The notes below the pieces were generated by a model. The model did no database searches. It was not told the DNA's origin and saw only the letters and a list, made by a program, of their open reading frames with translations. A program made the translations under genes and the position numbers. From Gavia stellata (Eukaryota > Chordata > Aves > Gaviiformes > Gaviidae), in assembly GCF_030936135.1 (NCBI RefSeq), contig NC_082595.1:109570334-109634333 (forward strand): a stretch of 64,000 nucleotides of DNA, written 5' to 3'. This document shows positions 1 to 11,488 of the stretch, in pieces; position 1 is the stretch's first letter, and every line of letters begins with the position of its first letter.

Positions 1-1545
1 AGGAGGAGGTCAGGGCTGTTCATCTGAGATGTTTGCGCGTCTTCTGGCTTTCTCAGCGGGCGCCAGTACCCTTTTTGGAGCGGGGGCAATTGTTTATTCA
101 GCCTCTGCTCACCTTGGGACGTGCAGCTCAGCACTGCGGCGGGGAGGAAGATGCTCAAGGCCACGGGGAGATGATGCTAGGAGCGCCAGGCCCTGACACA
201 GCAGTTCCCAGGAGAGGGCCCCCTCTTTTTTGGAGTTTGTTCCCTTGGGTGGCTGCCAGTTCAGGGTTAGGACTTTACTGTGTCTGATGCTGGAAAGACT
301 CAGGACCGTCCCTTGCCCCTCAGGTGGGACCTACAGGCACTCGGTGCGTGCGTGCACAGGGCCACGGTGACACAGCCCATCCTGTGGGACAGCTGCCTGC
401 CTCTTGAGGGCTACCATAGGTGATGTCCTCCATGCACCTTGGTGGGCCAGTCTCAGGAGCCTGTGGCTCTTGCAAACACCAGCACACAGTATTTGTTGGC
501 TACAAGTCCTTGGAGAGGCTGCAGATGCTCCCTGCGCTCAGAGCATGCAGGGAGACCCCTCTGGGAAGACCCCATGGTGTTTTTTCAGCCCTCAAACACT
601 GAGATCCATCCCCTGGTGGGCAACCGAGTGCTTTAGCATGATGGAGGCTTCAGCCAGAAGTCACCACCACCTCTTTCCCCATCCTAGAGGCTCTCCATCC
701 CAGGAACCTCCGGCAGCCAAGTGATGTCACGGGATGGGGAACAGGGACAAGGACCTGGCGGACAGCCCCCAGGCCCCCACTGCACAGGCACAGCTGGGGA
801 TACCAACAAGATTGTGCATAAGGGCTGTGTGTTGGGACATCTGCCTCCCTTTCCCCAGCTGAAGAAGGCCACCTCATAGCTAAAGAAGACCCGTTTCAAT
901 CTAGCTGACTTGCTACCTCATCAGCTAGGGAACAACCCAGCTGCCAACTTCCCCTCCAAAACTCAGGACTTCTCTAAAGTCCCAGAAGAGCATCATTTTA
1001 CTCTTAGGTCTCAGTTTAAATACATGCACGTGACTGTTGCAATGAGTACAAAGCACGCTCGCTGTCTCAGAGCCAGCTCCATCCGCTCTTCCCAAGCTGA
1101 ACCTGCTGCCTTCCTCTTGCTATATTTATCGGAATGCTTGAGCTGGTTGGAAAGTGGCTGGGAAGGCAGTGGGGGTGGAGTGACCCTGGAAATCAGCCAT
1201 GGGAGAAAACCTGCAGCCGCCTCCGTCCTGATGCGGCTGTTGCGAGATGCTCTCACGTCTCCGTTGGTGTAATTCCAATGTAAAGCTGGGAGGCTGTTCA
1301 TCGTTTGTTGAATTGCTCATGTTCTACACATAATTTTTAAGTCTTTAGCACCCTTGTGCATGGCCACCGGGGCTCATTGTCCTTGTGCTGAAGACCTGCT
1401 CGCCTCCCAAACCTTCACAATCCTCATCTCCAACTGGAGTTTTCCAGGATGAGCTGGTGCCACTTTTCTTCTGCCCAGGAGATGCTCCCAAGCAATTTGT
1501 CCTCTCCCATCCCTCATTGCTCTACCTCTGAAACCACAGGGAATT
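1..1545. other. No gene seen
   Basis: Unique-looking sequence. The open frames here are short, overlap on both strands and resemble no protein I know. I looked for avian beta-defensin cysteine patterns and signal-peptide exons and saw none. Confidence 0.6.
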
Positions 1546-1618
1546 CACAGAATCACAGAATCACAGAATCAGTATGGTTGGAAAAGACCTGTAAGATCAT
1601 CGAGTCCAACCTGGGGGG

Positions 1619-1649
<31 letters not shown>

Positions 1650-1951
1650 AAAAAAACACACAACATCAAAAAACCCACAAAAGAAAAGAAAAAAAAAAAA
1701 AAAAAAAACACAAAACCCACGCCACACAACAACAATAACAAGCCACAACCCACCCAACACCACACAGCACCATGTCCATCAAGCTACATCCCACAATGCC
1801 ACATCCACACGCTCCTTGAATACCTCCAGGGAGGGTGACTCTACCACCTCCCTGGGCAGCCTATTCCAGTGTTTCACCACTCTCTCAGTGAAGAACTTTT
1901 TCCTAATGTCTAGCCTGAACCTCCCCTGTCACAACTTGAGGCCATTCTTGC
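1546..1951 (-). repeat. CR1 LINE, 3' end fragment with A-rich expansion
   Basis: Read on the minus strand this is the 3' end of a CR1 retrotransposon. The plus strand starts with the reversed tail CACAGAATCACAGAATCACA and goes on through the reversed segment that reads TCTACCACCTCCCTGGGCAG. It is strongly 5'-truncated, ending near 1951. The part that is normally ACC-rich has been replaced by long A-runs and A/C-rich sequence (about 1619-1790), so it looks old and altered by replication slippage. Confidence 0.9.
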
Positions 1952-4900
1952 TGATGAAAAGAAGATTGGTGCATTTAAGTACCAAAAAACTTTTTGACAC
2001 CTCCACGCTATCCTGTGGCAGTGAGACCAAAGGAGAATAACAGGTGAAACCTCTCCAAAACCCCCACAGTGAGAAAGGACAGCGTGCAGCTGCCTTTTAC
2101 TCCTGTTTTTTGCATCCCTTTGTAAGATCTGTTCCCAGCTGGAAGCCCTGCCTGTGCCAGCCAGGAGGTACTCGCTCAAATCTCTGCAGCTGCAGATGTT
2201 GAGCAAGCTTCGCAAGAGATTTCTGCCATACACCACAGCATAGGGACTCCTGTTGGGCAACTGGGCTTGCAGCAACAGAGGTTCAATCCCCTTTGCCGTG
2301 GAGATTTTATGGTGCTCAGCTTCCTGTTCATTCCTGATGTGCACACCCCTTGTATTTCAGTCTCTGATGTGTTTTTTTCTTTCTGTGCCTTGATGAAGCA
2401 GGGCTCTGCAGTTGCTTTATTTAGCTGCCAGCAGGCACTTTAACTGCTCCCATCAATTTCTGTGAGGGTCAATACTTGCTAAATGCTGTGCAATGTGTCT
2501 GTTTCCAGCCCGAGCAGCTGACAATGGTGTCATCGGGTTGGGACTTGATTCAGTCTCTCCTGTAGACACAGTTAAGGATGCTGCAGCTCCAGTATCTCAT
2601 CACCGCCTGATTTTCCTCACCTCTGAAGGGGATCTGCCTTTGCTTCTTTTAGGGTTGGGCAGAAAGAGGAGGGGACCACCCAAGTCCCCTCTGTAGGGAC
2701 AGAGGGCAATGACCACATCTGGAGAGGGTTAGGGCTGAAGGCGAGGCGCACCCTCCCTGCTCATCTCCCCCCACCCCCTTGGAGGGATGCTGGAATGAGG
2801 GACCTTCCTCCATAGGAACTTAAAATGAGATGGGATGAGATGGCCCAGCTCCCTAGAGGTATTCGGGGGGTCACAATTCCCGAACAGACATGGGATGAGG
2901 TGGTGGAAATCATCCTCCAGGAATGAGACCTGTTTGAAGTGCTGGGGCCAGGACCAGCTTTCACGATGCCCTGGGAAGCAGCGGCAGGAGCTGGTTGACT
3001 CTGTGGTTTTCTGCCTAGCCAAGCAAATCTGCTCCACACACATCCCTTTGTAAAGCCTTCAAGAACCACGAGATGGCATCAAAAACCAGTGTAGTCTGAA
3101 CCAGACTGGTTTCCCCTCTGGTCTGGCCTCATCCAGCAAACCCAGAGGTCCGGAGTGGGATCCTGCTGGGATAGACGACACAGCAAGTCCCTCCTCGCAG
3201 GGATGTCCCTTCTGCCCGTGGGAAACTCCCTGTCGGTTTCCTCATCCTGCCAAATTTTACAAAATAAACTAAAATGAAGAAAAACGTGCTTCCAGTTTCC
3301 CCCATATCCAAAACAGGTCCAGGCTGACTCAGGTACCCGTCTCACCTGGTCCACAGTCCCTCGCCGCTGACCCTCAGAAAACCCTCCCAGCACTTTGCCC
3401 TTCCTGCCCCAGCTCCTTAAGAATGACCCCAATTTCCAGTCCCACCAGTTCTCCTCATATTTCCATTTCCCCCCCTCGAGGGTCATGTATAAACAAAGCA
3501 AAGAACTGGGAAAAATAAGGTTACCAGGAGAAAATGGGTCCCAGGTGGCCGGCGGCGTGCGACAGACCTGCACACGACACTGAGAGCCTGGCACGGTGCC
3601 TGATGAGATAACCTTTCACTGGAGCACCAAAAACCACCCATTTCCAAGGAATCTTGGGAGGTTTCCCTTCCTGCCAGGAGCCAGAAACCCTTCTAGCTTT
3701 GCAAGCAGGAGAAGGATGCAGGCAGGGTGGCCAAGGGGTTGCAGCAGAGCTCCCCGTGGGCCAGGACTGCTGCTTTCTCTACCTGGGCTCACCACGGGAT
3801 GGAGACTTTATGCCTCAGTTTCCCTTCTGCAAAGTGGACACTGATAATGGCTCTGCAGAGAAACTGATACCTCCCTGAACCTGAATTCTGCATGTACAGG
3901 ACACAGCCTCCATCCCTATATCATCTACCAAACACAACGCTGGACCTAAGGAACCCCCCATGATGTGTGTTTCATGCTGTGAGCAGGAGAGACCAAGAGA
4001 CAGAGATAAATTCAGTGACACAGTTAAGAGTCTGGGGGTCTCTTTGAACAGAGAAGGGCAAGTACAGCCCCCTTCCCTGGCCAGTCCCTCTGGGAAAGCA
4101 TCCTCCCAACCCTGTATGGGGAGGGAAGACTCACATGAGTGTAGGAACAAGCCCCATCAGCTAAAAGCCCAGGTGTCCACCTTGCTCAGGGTCTTGTCTT
4201 GGCCATGGCCAACCTTTGAGCCTGCAGAGAAAGGCAAAATTGTTAAACACCCCCCCCAAAAAGCTGTACCCAGTGCTCTCCCTGTAAAGTCAGGATGTCA
4301 AAGTTGCTCTTGATGGAAGGCACTGACACACTGCTCCTGCAGAAGAGCAAAGGACACAAAGAGGGGGGGCGTTACTTTATCAGTCCCTCTGTCCAGCACC
4401 CACAGAAAAATGCTCTGGATGCAAATTCTCATGGTGCGTGTCAGTGCCCCAGCTTCTCTTTCACTTCTTCTTTCCAGTGGATTTCCTCCTTCGAGGCCAG
4501 CTGGAGGTTTCTTTTTGAAGCACAAGGGCTGTCCCCATCATCGGCTTTTCTTACGCAAACCTGTCATCTGAGCGGGCTGGAGTGACCGCAGAGGGGCACG
4601 GAGGGGAAGTCAGCTCCCGCTTTCCTTCACCAGCCAGGACAGACAGTCAGAGATTGCGGCCAGGCAGCTGAAACGCATGAGCTCAGCCAGTGATGGAAGG
4701 AGGAGGTCAGGATCAGGTGCCCGGGGAGAGCAGCTGAGATCAGAGCATTTGCCACAGCTCTTGAATTTCCTGGAGGTTGGGGTATGGTAGGAGCAAGACC
4801 AAAGTCAGGCGTGTACCACAAAGGGAAATGAGGCCACAGCATCTGTCCCAAAGTGTCTGAACCTGCCTGACACCTCGTATGGAAAGCATGCGGGAAAGGT

Positions 4901-5350
4901 GCCTGGGAGGTGAGGTGTTTCCCAAGAGGGACATCTTGGACTACCAAAGCCCCAAGCAGCCCCACCTCGAAGAGAGGACAGCACTGGGGAGCTGGCCCAG
5001 CCCAAAGAGCTGAGGAAGAAGTCCCCTTGCTGGAGGACAGAGTAGAGGGGAAAAGTCCCCATAGAGTCAAAAATCAGCCAGTCATGAAGGAAAAAAATCA
5101 GTCCCAGACCGCTGAACACAGAGGTCCACCATGTGTACCATGGCGAGAGAGGTCTGGCCACACTGAACAGCTAAGCAGTAATGTTCACGCCTGGATGCTG
5201 CAAAGGTCTGTCTCAAACCAGACGTAGGATGAATTTTGCTCTCAGCCTCTCTTACATGCCAGACATGAAGAAAGACATTTCCACCTTTGGATGAGAGCAG
5301 TTTGGCCGCTCCTTGGGTGCAGCGTAGACTTAGCACAGCTGATTGTGTTT
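1952..5350. other. No gene seen
   Basis: About 3.4 kb of ordinary mixed-composition DNA. The longest open frames (144 and 171 codons, both minus strand) show no recognisable domain, no conserved motif and no supporting splice pattern. No tRNA, tandem array or young repeat was noticed. Confidence 0.55.
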
Positions 5351-5502
5351 CACAGAATCACTAAGGTTGGAAATGACCAAGTCCAACCATCAACCCAACA
5401 CCACCATGCCCACTAAACCATGTCCCGCAGTGCCACATCTACACGTTTTTGAACACCCCCAGTGATGGTGACTCCACCACCTCCCTGGGCAGCCTGTTCC
5501 AG
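5351..5502 (-). repeat. CR1 LINE, short 3' end fragment
   Basis: Begins on the plus strand with CACAGAATCACTAAGGTTGG and runs through ACCACCATGCCCACTAAACC to the block reading CTCCCTGGGCAGCCTGTTCC. This is a 5'-truncated CR1 3' end of the same subfamily as the copies at 10.8 kb and 33.6 kb, inserted in minus orientation. Confidence 0.9.
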
Positions 5503-8405
5503 CCTGTTTCTGTTTGCTTCCCTCAAAGGAGGGGAGACACTCCAGGAAAATGAGATGGATGAAGCAAGGAAACCAAGGAGAGCTTTTTGACAGAAAATAA
5601 AGAAAATGCTATTAATGTTTAATTTAGACAAGGATTTTGCCGTGCGTTAGAGCCAAGGATCAACTTTGTCCCGCAGGCCCCTTTGCCCAAACCACAATCC
5701 TGGCATCAGCAGCTGGAATAAACTGGGAAGGGAGGTCCTGAGTGGTTTCTCCCTTCATCTTCCCCCCCTGCCTGTAGCCAGTGCTGTGCAAAGGGACATA
5801 AACTTTGCAGGAGCAAACGATAGCCCTGCCGTTGCCTCCCCAAAGCCAGCCAGGGCCAGCGTGCTCTGCCCTCACCATCTCTCTGCTCACCCAGATCTGG
5901 GTTCGATTTCTCCCAGCAATAGTGGGAAGAAGCTTTTTGCTTATGTCACCCATTCCTGAGTCACCTCCCAGTGAAGTCACCCGCTTCCTCGTGAGCTCGG
6001 CTGAGTCACCAGGCGCTGCCAGGGTTGCGTAACCAGAGTTCCCTGTTTGCAAGGATTTGCAGGGAGCAGGGGGGAGGATGCTGCAGGATCCTCCAGATCT
6101 AGAAGGGGCCTTCACCCTCTTAAGGTGCATCAGCAGTGTAAGGCAAAAGGGGTCCAAAGGGGTTGGAGGACACCAAGACCCCCAGTTTCCACCTGCCTTG
6201 TTGCATGGATGGAAATCCAGGCTCAGTGTTGGATTTAGCTCTGCTGCTGCCTTTACAGCACAGCCAAGTGCTGCTGTCTCCTGCCCTGCCGTTTTTGGGT
6301 TAGATACGGACCAAACTTGCAAAGGGGGAAGGAGCAGAGCTGCAAAGCCAGGCTCTGCCCTCAGAGCAACCCTTCCCACATCTCCCCCATGGCCGGGGGG
6401 CCATCCCCGTGGCGTTACAGCTCGTTGCTTATCTCCCATCCACAACAGGAGCACGCAGCCCCCTCACCCGGCCGGCAGCCGGGGCAGCCTGGCCGGCTTC
6501 TTGCTCAATGTGGACAGCAAAGCTCATTTTCTGTCTGGGCAGAAGAGTCCGGTCAACAAACCCCCAGCTGCCACTGGACAAGCCTAAATCCAGAAGAATT
6601 AGCCAACAGCCAGTCCAAGGCATGTTTTGGTGAGTTTATTAAAGCCGTGTGCTCCAGCAGTAGCTCTGGCAGCTGTTGAAAACTTGGAGAGCAAGGATTT
6701 GAACTCAGGATGTCCCAGCTCCCACGGAGAGGTGAAAATTACATTGGTGTCTAACCCTTCCAGTGAGGATTTATCAGGCAGGGTTACGGCTTTATAAAAT
6801 CCTGCTTACCAGTTGCCCTGGGTGATTTATTTACTTTGGCAGCTGATCCAGCCGTAATAACCATTATTATCCCCATCAAAACCTGACCGATGAGTCGCGG
6901 GAAATGTTCTGCCTCTGTGAGGGCGTGCAAGGCAGCTGCAAAACCTACAGAAGCGATAGATCGCTGTTAGATATATACACAGATATAACTCACATTCAAA
7001 TCAATTAGTTTGCACATTTGGGTACAAGATTTACATCTGGTGTACCCTTTCAAATCGCTGAGACACTGGTTTTCTGTTTTACAGATGAAAACCCCAGATA
7101 TGTTGTATAAAATGACAAGGGTGACCAATCTAGGCTGGCTAATTCTCAGTTTAAAGCAATAAATGCTGATACACACCCTTGAAGCAGTGTCTGTTGGGCC
7201 AAAAATTCATTTTTATTTCATTAATTCTATTTATTCCATTTATTTTCCAATGCCTCATGTTGGGTAACCTGCAATGTTTTGTAGATTAGGTGGTTCAATG
7301 CCCGTTGACGAGAGAGCTGGGAAGAGGAAAACTGGCATTAAGAAGGGCACTGTTGACTTTTGAGGATGAATCGTGATGCTCAAAGAGGGACACGAAATCA
7401 AGAATAAAAGACCTTCAAAGGCAAATATTGTAGTGCTGTTTCTGTAGTAAAATTAGCATTTAAAAGTAGCTGATAAGGGTGAATTAGGAAAACTCCGGGT
7501 GTATCCACCCAGAAGGAGATCTGGACAGCGCAGGCTTTGTGTTCAGGGAGGAGCATGCTTCACTCCCATCCTAAGCTAAGCCAAGATATTTGCTTATTAA
7601 ATAAATCTGCATTTCATACCCTCGTAGTAAGTGATAATGATTTTAAAACCTGGAGGTGAAAAAAAACATACCTGCATTATTTAGGGCTTCTTTTTTTTTT
7701 GGTGGGAGATGAATATGTGTCGAAACTTTTTTCTTAAACTTAGAGGTGTTGGTCCTGCAGCAGCTTATTAGGAGCTATTTGCTCCTTAATTTTGAAGCAG
7801 GGACACCATGAGTCAATCAGCAGTGATTTACCAAGTGATAAGAGAAAGTTGCCCAAATCCTCCCGGCTGTTTCTCTCATTCCTGTGGTGGTGGGTTTTGC
7901 TCCAAAGCTTGCCATGGCCTGAGCAGATGCCATTTATTTCTCTGATACACTAAAAAAATCCCACAAAAGCAAAAAAACCCAGGGTTGTTTCATGCCTGGT
8001 TTGGGCACACAAGGGATTTACAGGCACCCTGAAGACCATCTGTAATGGGGAAACTTTCCTGGCTGCATTCAGCTTCGTATATAAAAAAACCTCAAAGATT
8101 GGCATGTTTTTGGCCCAAACTGATTGAAAAAGGGATGGCAACTTCAACCCTTCCCCATAGAGGACAGAAAGGCCGGCAGTCCGTGCAAAGTTTTAGTTCA
8201 TACTTTCGGTTCTTGAAAAAGTCGCAAAGTATTTGCAGAAAAACAGGCTGCTGCTCCTCCCCAGACAAACAGCGGAGGACATCGGCATAGCCTGAAGGAT
8301 GGGCTCCGTGATGCCCCATAACAAACTAAAAGGAGTTTTATAGGACTGCACAGGTTTCAAATCGCTAATATGCAACTTCTAGGCAAAAACCTATTTGGAA
8401 GTGTG
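5503..8405. other. No gene seen
   Basis: A 264-codon minus-strand open frame (5660-6454) has no domain I recognise and overlaps equally long frames on the plus strand, so I treat it as chance in GC-rich DNA. The right half (about 6,950-8,400) is AT-rich with short homopolymers. No RNA gene was seen. Confidence 0.55.
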
Positions 8406-9473
8406 GGTTAGATGAACGGACAGTGGGGTGGATTGAAAACTGGCTGATAGATAGAGCTCAGAGGGTTGTGATGAGTGGCACAGAGTCTAGCTGGAGGTCT
8501 GTAACAAGTGGTGTTCCCCGGGGTCAGTACTGGGTCCAGTCCTGTTCAATATATTCCTCAATGACCTGGATGAAGGGATAGAGTGTGCCCTCAGCAAGTT
8601 TGCTGATGGCACAGAACTGGGAGGAGTGGCGGACACACGGGAAAGCTGCGCTGCCATTCAGCGTGACCTGGACAGGCTGGAGAGTTGGGCAGAGAGGAAC
8701 CTGAAGAAATTCAACAAAGGCAAGTGTAGGGTACCGCACCTGGGGCAGAATAACCCCAGGCATTGTAGCAGGTTAGGGGCTGACCTGCTGGGGAGCAGCT
8801 CTGTGGAAAGGGACCTGGGGGACAACAGGATGACCATGAGCCAGCAACGTGCCCTTGGGGCCAAGAAGGCCAACGGCATCCTGGGGTACATCAAGAAGAG
8901 TGTGGCTAACAGGGTGAGGGAGGTTATCCTCCCCCTCTACTCTGCCCTTGTGAGGCCGCATCTGGAGTGCTGTGTCCAGTTCTGGGCTCCCCGGTTGAAG
9001 AAGGAGAGGAAGCTGCTGGAGAGGGTACAGCAAAGGGCTACGAAGGTGATCAGGGGACTGGAACAACTTCCTTACGAGTAAAGGCTGAGGGACTTGGGTC
9101 TTTTTAGTCTGGAGAAGAGAAGACTGAGGGGGGATCTTATCAATGCTTATAAATACTGAAGGGGTGGGTGCCAGGAGGATGGGGCCAGTCTGTTTTCAGT
9201 GGTGCCCAGTGACAGGACGAGAGGTAATGGGCACAAACTTGGTCATAGGAAGTTCCATCTAAACATGAGGAGGAACTTCTTTCCTTTGAGGGTGGCAAAG
9301 CACTGGAACAGGCTGCCCAGAGAGGTTGTGGAGTCTCCTTCTCTGGAGATATTCAAAACTCGTCTGGATGCATTCCTGTGCAACCTGCTCTGGGTGACCC
9401 TGCTCTGGTGGGGGGGTTGGACTAGATGATCTCCAGAGGTCCCTTCCAACCCCTGTCATTCTGTGATTCTGTG
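8406..9473 (+). repeat. CR1 LINE, 3' kilobase
   Basis: Plus-strand CR1 with a complete 3' end: the tail reads ATTCTGTGATTCTGTG at 9458-9473. Upstream are the end of the reverse-transcriptase domain and the following region; recognisable fragments are [14 protein letters not shown] and [15 protein letters not shown]. The 5' end is truncated near 8406 and the coding part carries stop codons (for example just after 9081), so it cannot make the full protein. It is the longest plus-strand CR1 copy in the window. Confidence 0.93.
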
Positions 9474-10826
9474 ACATAAGGAGGTATTGGGAATAAAGAG
9501 GTAACCGCAGCAAGTTACTGGGAAAAATGAGCGTTAGTGATGTCCTGACTCCAGCTCCCCGGCATCACACGCCATGCCCGCATGGCTGGTGGCGTCGAGG
9601 ACTTCCGAGCCGGATCGTACAAAGGGCAGGACAAAGATCGGGTTCCTTTGCCTGCCTTTTATGTCAACAAAACCTCACAGGCAACATGGAAAACTACAAA
9701 ATCAAACAGTAATGAGCAGAGCAAAGAAATCCCGTGTGAGTCAGAGGGAGGTTAGGCAGGCTGCAAGTTATTTACCTACTTTTTTATTATTATTTTAATT
9801 GCCAAAGCATAAATAAAAACATAGTGAAGGGCTTTACTCTTTGCTGGTTAAAAATTATATGTAAAGGCAGGCAATGGTCCAAGGGCCTTTGCACACAGCT
9901 TATCGACGCATAAATACACTTAAATACAGCAACAACATCCCCAATTTTACTGCTTAAATACTGGGATATATAGTTGTGTATTAAATATTATTTTTCTGAT
10001 ATTTTTGATCACTTCCCTAGGAAGCCTTCTGAACTGAAATCAATCTTTAAAATGTGAATGTGACCAACAAATCATTGCATATAAATGGCAACGGGGGAAA
10101 AAAATGAATACTCACTGATTTTCTGGAGAAAACATATAATAAACCCTCACAAAAGTAGAAAGCAAATACTAAAACGTATGTAAAAATATGTGTATGAAGC
10201 ACAATGCTCGTAAAACCCCAACAGAGAGAGAGAATGGGATCTCACCAACTGCCAAGGGATGCATTTGTTACCTCGCAGAAAGGCTCTAGGGTGGCTGGGG
10301 ACTTCGGAGCAGCCTTGCCCAGGAGCCGCAGACAACACTGGGAGGAAATAAGCATTAATCATCTGCTTTTATTCCATCCTGTTTGGCATCTCCTTGTGTC
10401 CTGCTATAAAGCCTGAGCTCCTACAAGGCACCTAAAGCTTCCTGAAAGTCTAGAGAAGCCGGCCAGTGGCATTGCATCTCTCTGGCCTTTACAGCCCAGC
10501 CTTTCTGCTCCATCCATGCAGCACCCAGCACCACGGACCATCCCAGCTGCTCTCCGTTCCTGCTAAGGAGGCCTCAGGGTTCCCCTTTTCAATGTCTGAA
10601 ATAAGTCCCAGGTGATTCCCTTCCCAGCCTTTGCCAAGCTTTGATTTTCCACGCTGGCTGCCGGATGTCAGCAGACTTTTGCTTATTGATCAATTATTTT
10701 CTATTCCAGGCCAAATGGTTCATCCATTTCTGAGGGTGGTGAAGAATATGTATTATCTCCACCTTCTCCCAGAGAGGGGCAGGAAAAGAAAAAAATGGGT
10801 GGTCTTTCTCATTAAAGAGAAGCTTT
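9474..10826. other. No gene seen, AT-rich
   Basis: AT-rich stretch between two CR1 copies, especially 9,780-10,200. No open frame here resembles a known protein and no tandem repeat was noticed. Confidence 0.6.
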
Positions 10827-11325
10827 ACAGAATCAAAGAATCACAGAATCACTAAGGTTGGAAAAGACCTGTAAGATCATCAAGCCCAACCATCAACCCA
10901 ACCCCACCATGCCCACTAAACCATGTCCCACAATGCCTCGTCCACACGTTCCTTGAACACCTCCAGTGATGGTGACTCCACCACCTCCCTGGGCAGTCTA
11001 TTCCAGTGTCTCACCACTCTCTCAGTAAAAGAAATTTTTCCTAATATCCAGTCTGAACCTCCCCTGGCACAACTTGAGGCCATTTCCTCTTGTGCTGTCA
11101 CTTGTCACTTGGGAGAAGAGACCAACACCCACCTCTCTGCAACCCCCTTTCAGGTAGTTGTAGAGAGCGATGAGGTCTCCCCTCAGCCTCCTCTTCTCCA
11201 GACTGAACAACCCCAGTTCCCTCAGCTGCTCCTCATCAGACTTGTGCTCCAGACCCCTCACCAGCTTCGTCGCCCTTCTCTGGACACGCTTCAGCAACAA
11301 AATGTCCTTCTTCTTTAGCATCATT
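10827..11325 (-). repeat. CR1 LINE, 3' end about 500 bp
   Basis: Starts on the plus strand with the reversed tail (AATCACAGAATCACTAAGG) and reads through reversed CR1 coding sequence; on the minus strand [17 protein letters not shown] and [19 protein letters not shown] are visible. 5'-truncated near 11,325. Same subfamily as the copy at 33.6 kb. Confidence 0.92.
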
Positions 11326-11488
11326 GTGGTTTAGAACAGGGCTTCAAACTGGCCTTTAAGATGACCTTTCTGTGCTGTTCATACATCTTCTGAAAATCAG
11401 CCAAAATGGGCGGAAAAAAGTCCGTGAACGCAGTAACAACACAGTAACACAGTAAAAACTTGCTGGAGTTCCAGCTGAAAACTGCAAA

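Noticed and set aside
3654-3878. Frame with CQEP...GCRQ...DCCF resembling a cysteine-rich peptide
   Set aside because: Too few cysteines for a beta-defensin and no signal peptide exon nearby.
5758-5830. Short cysteine-containing frame with adjacent Cys-Cys as a possible defensin
   Set aside because: The cysteine spacing does not fit the six-cysteine beta-defensin pattern and the frame stops soon after.
5660-6454. 264-codon minus-strand open frame
   Set aside because: No recognisable domain or motif, competing frames of similar length on the other strand, and no intron or promoter signals.
8626-9081. 151-codon plus-strand frame as a host gene
   Set aside because: It is the reverse-transcriptase tail of a CR1 LINE.
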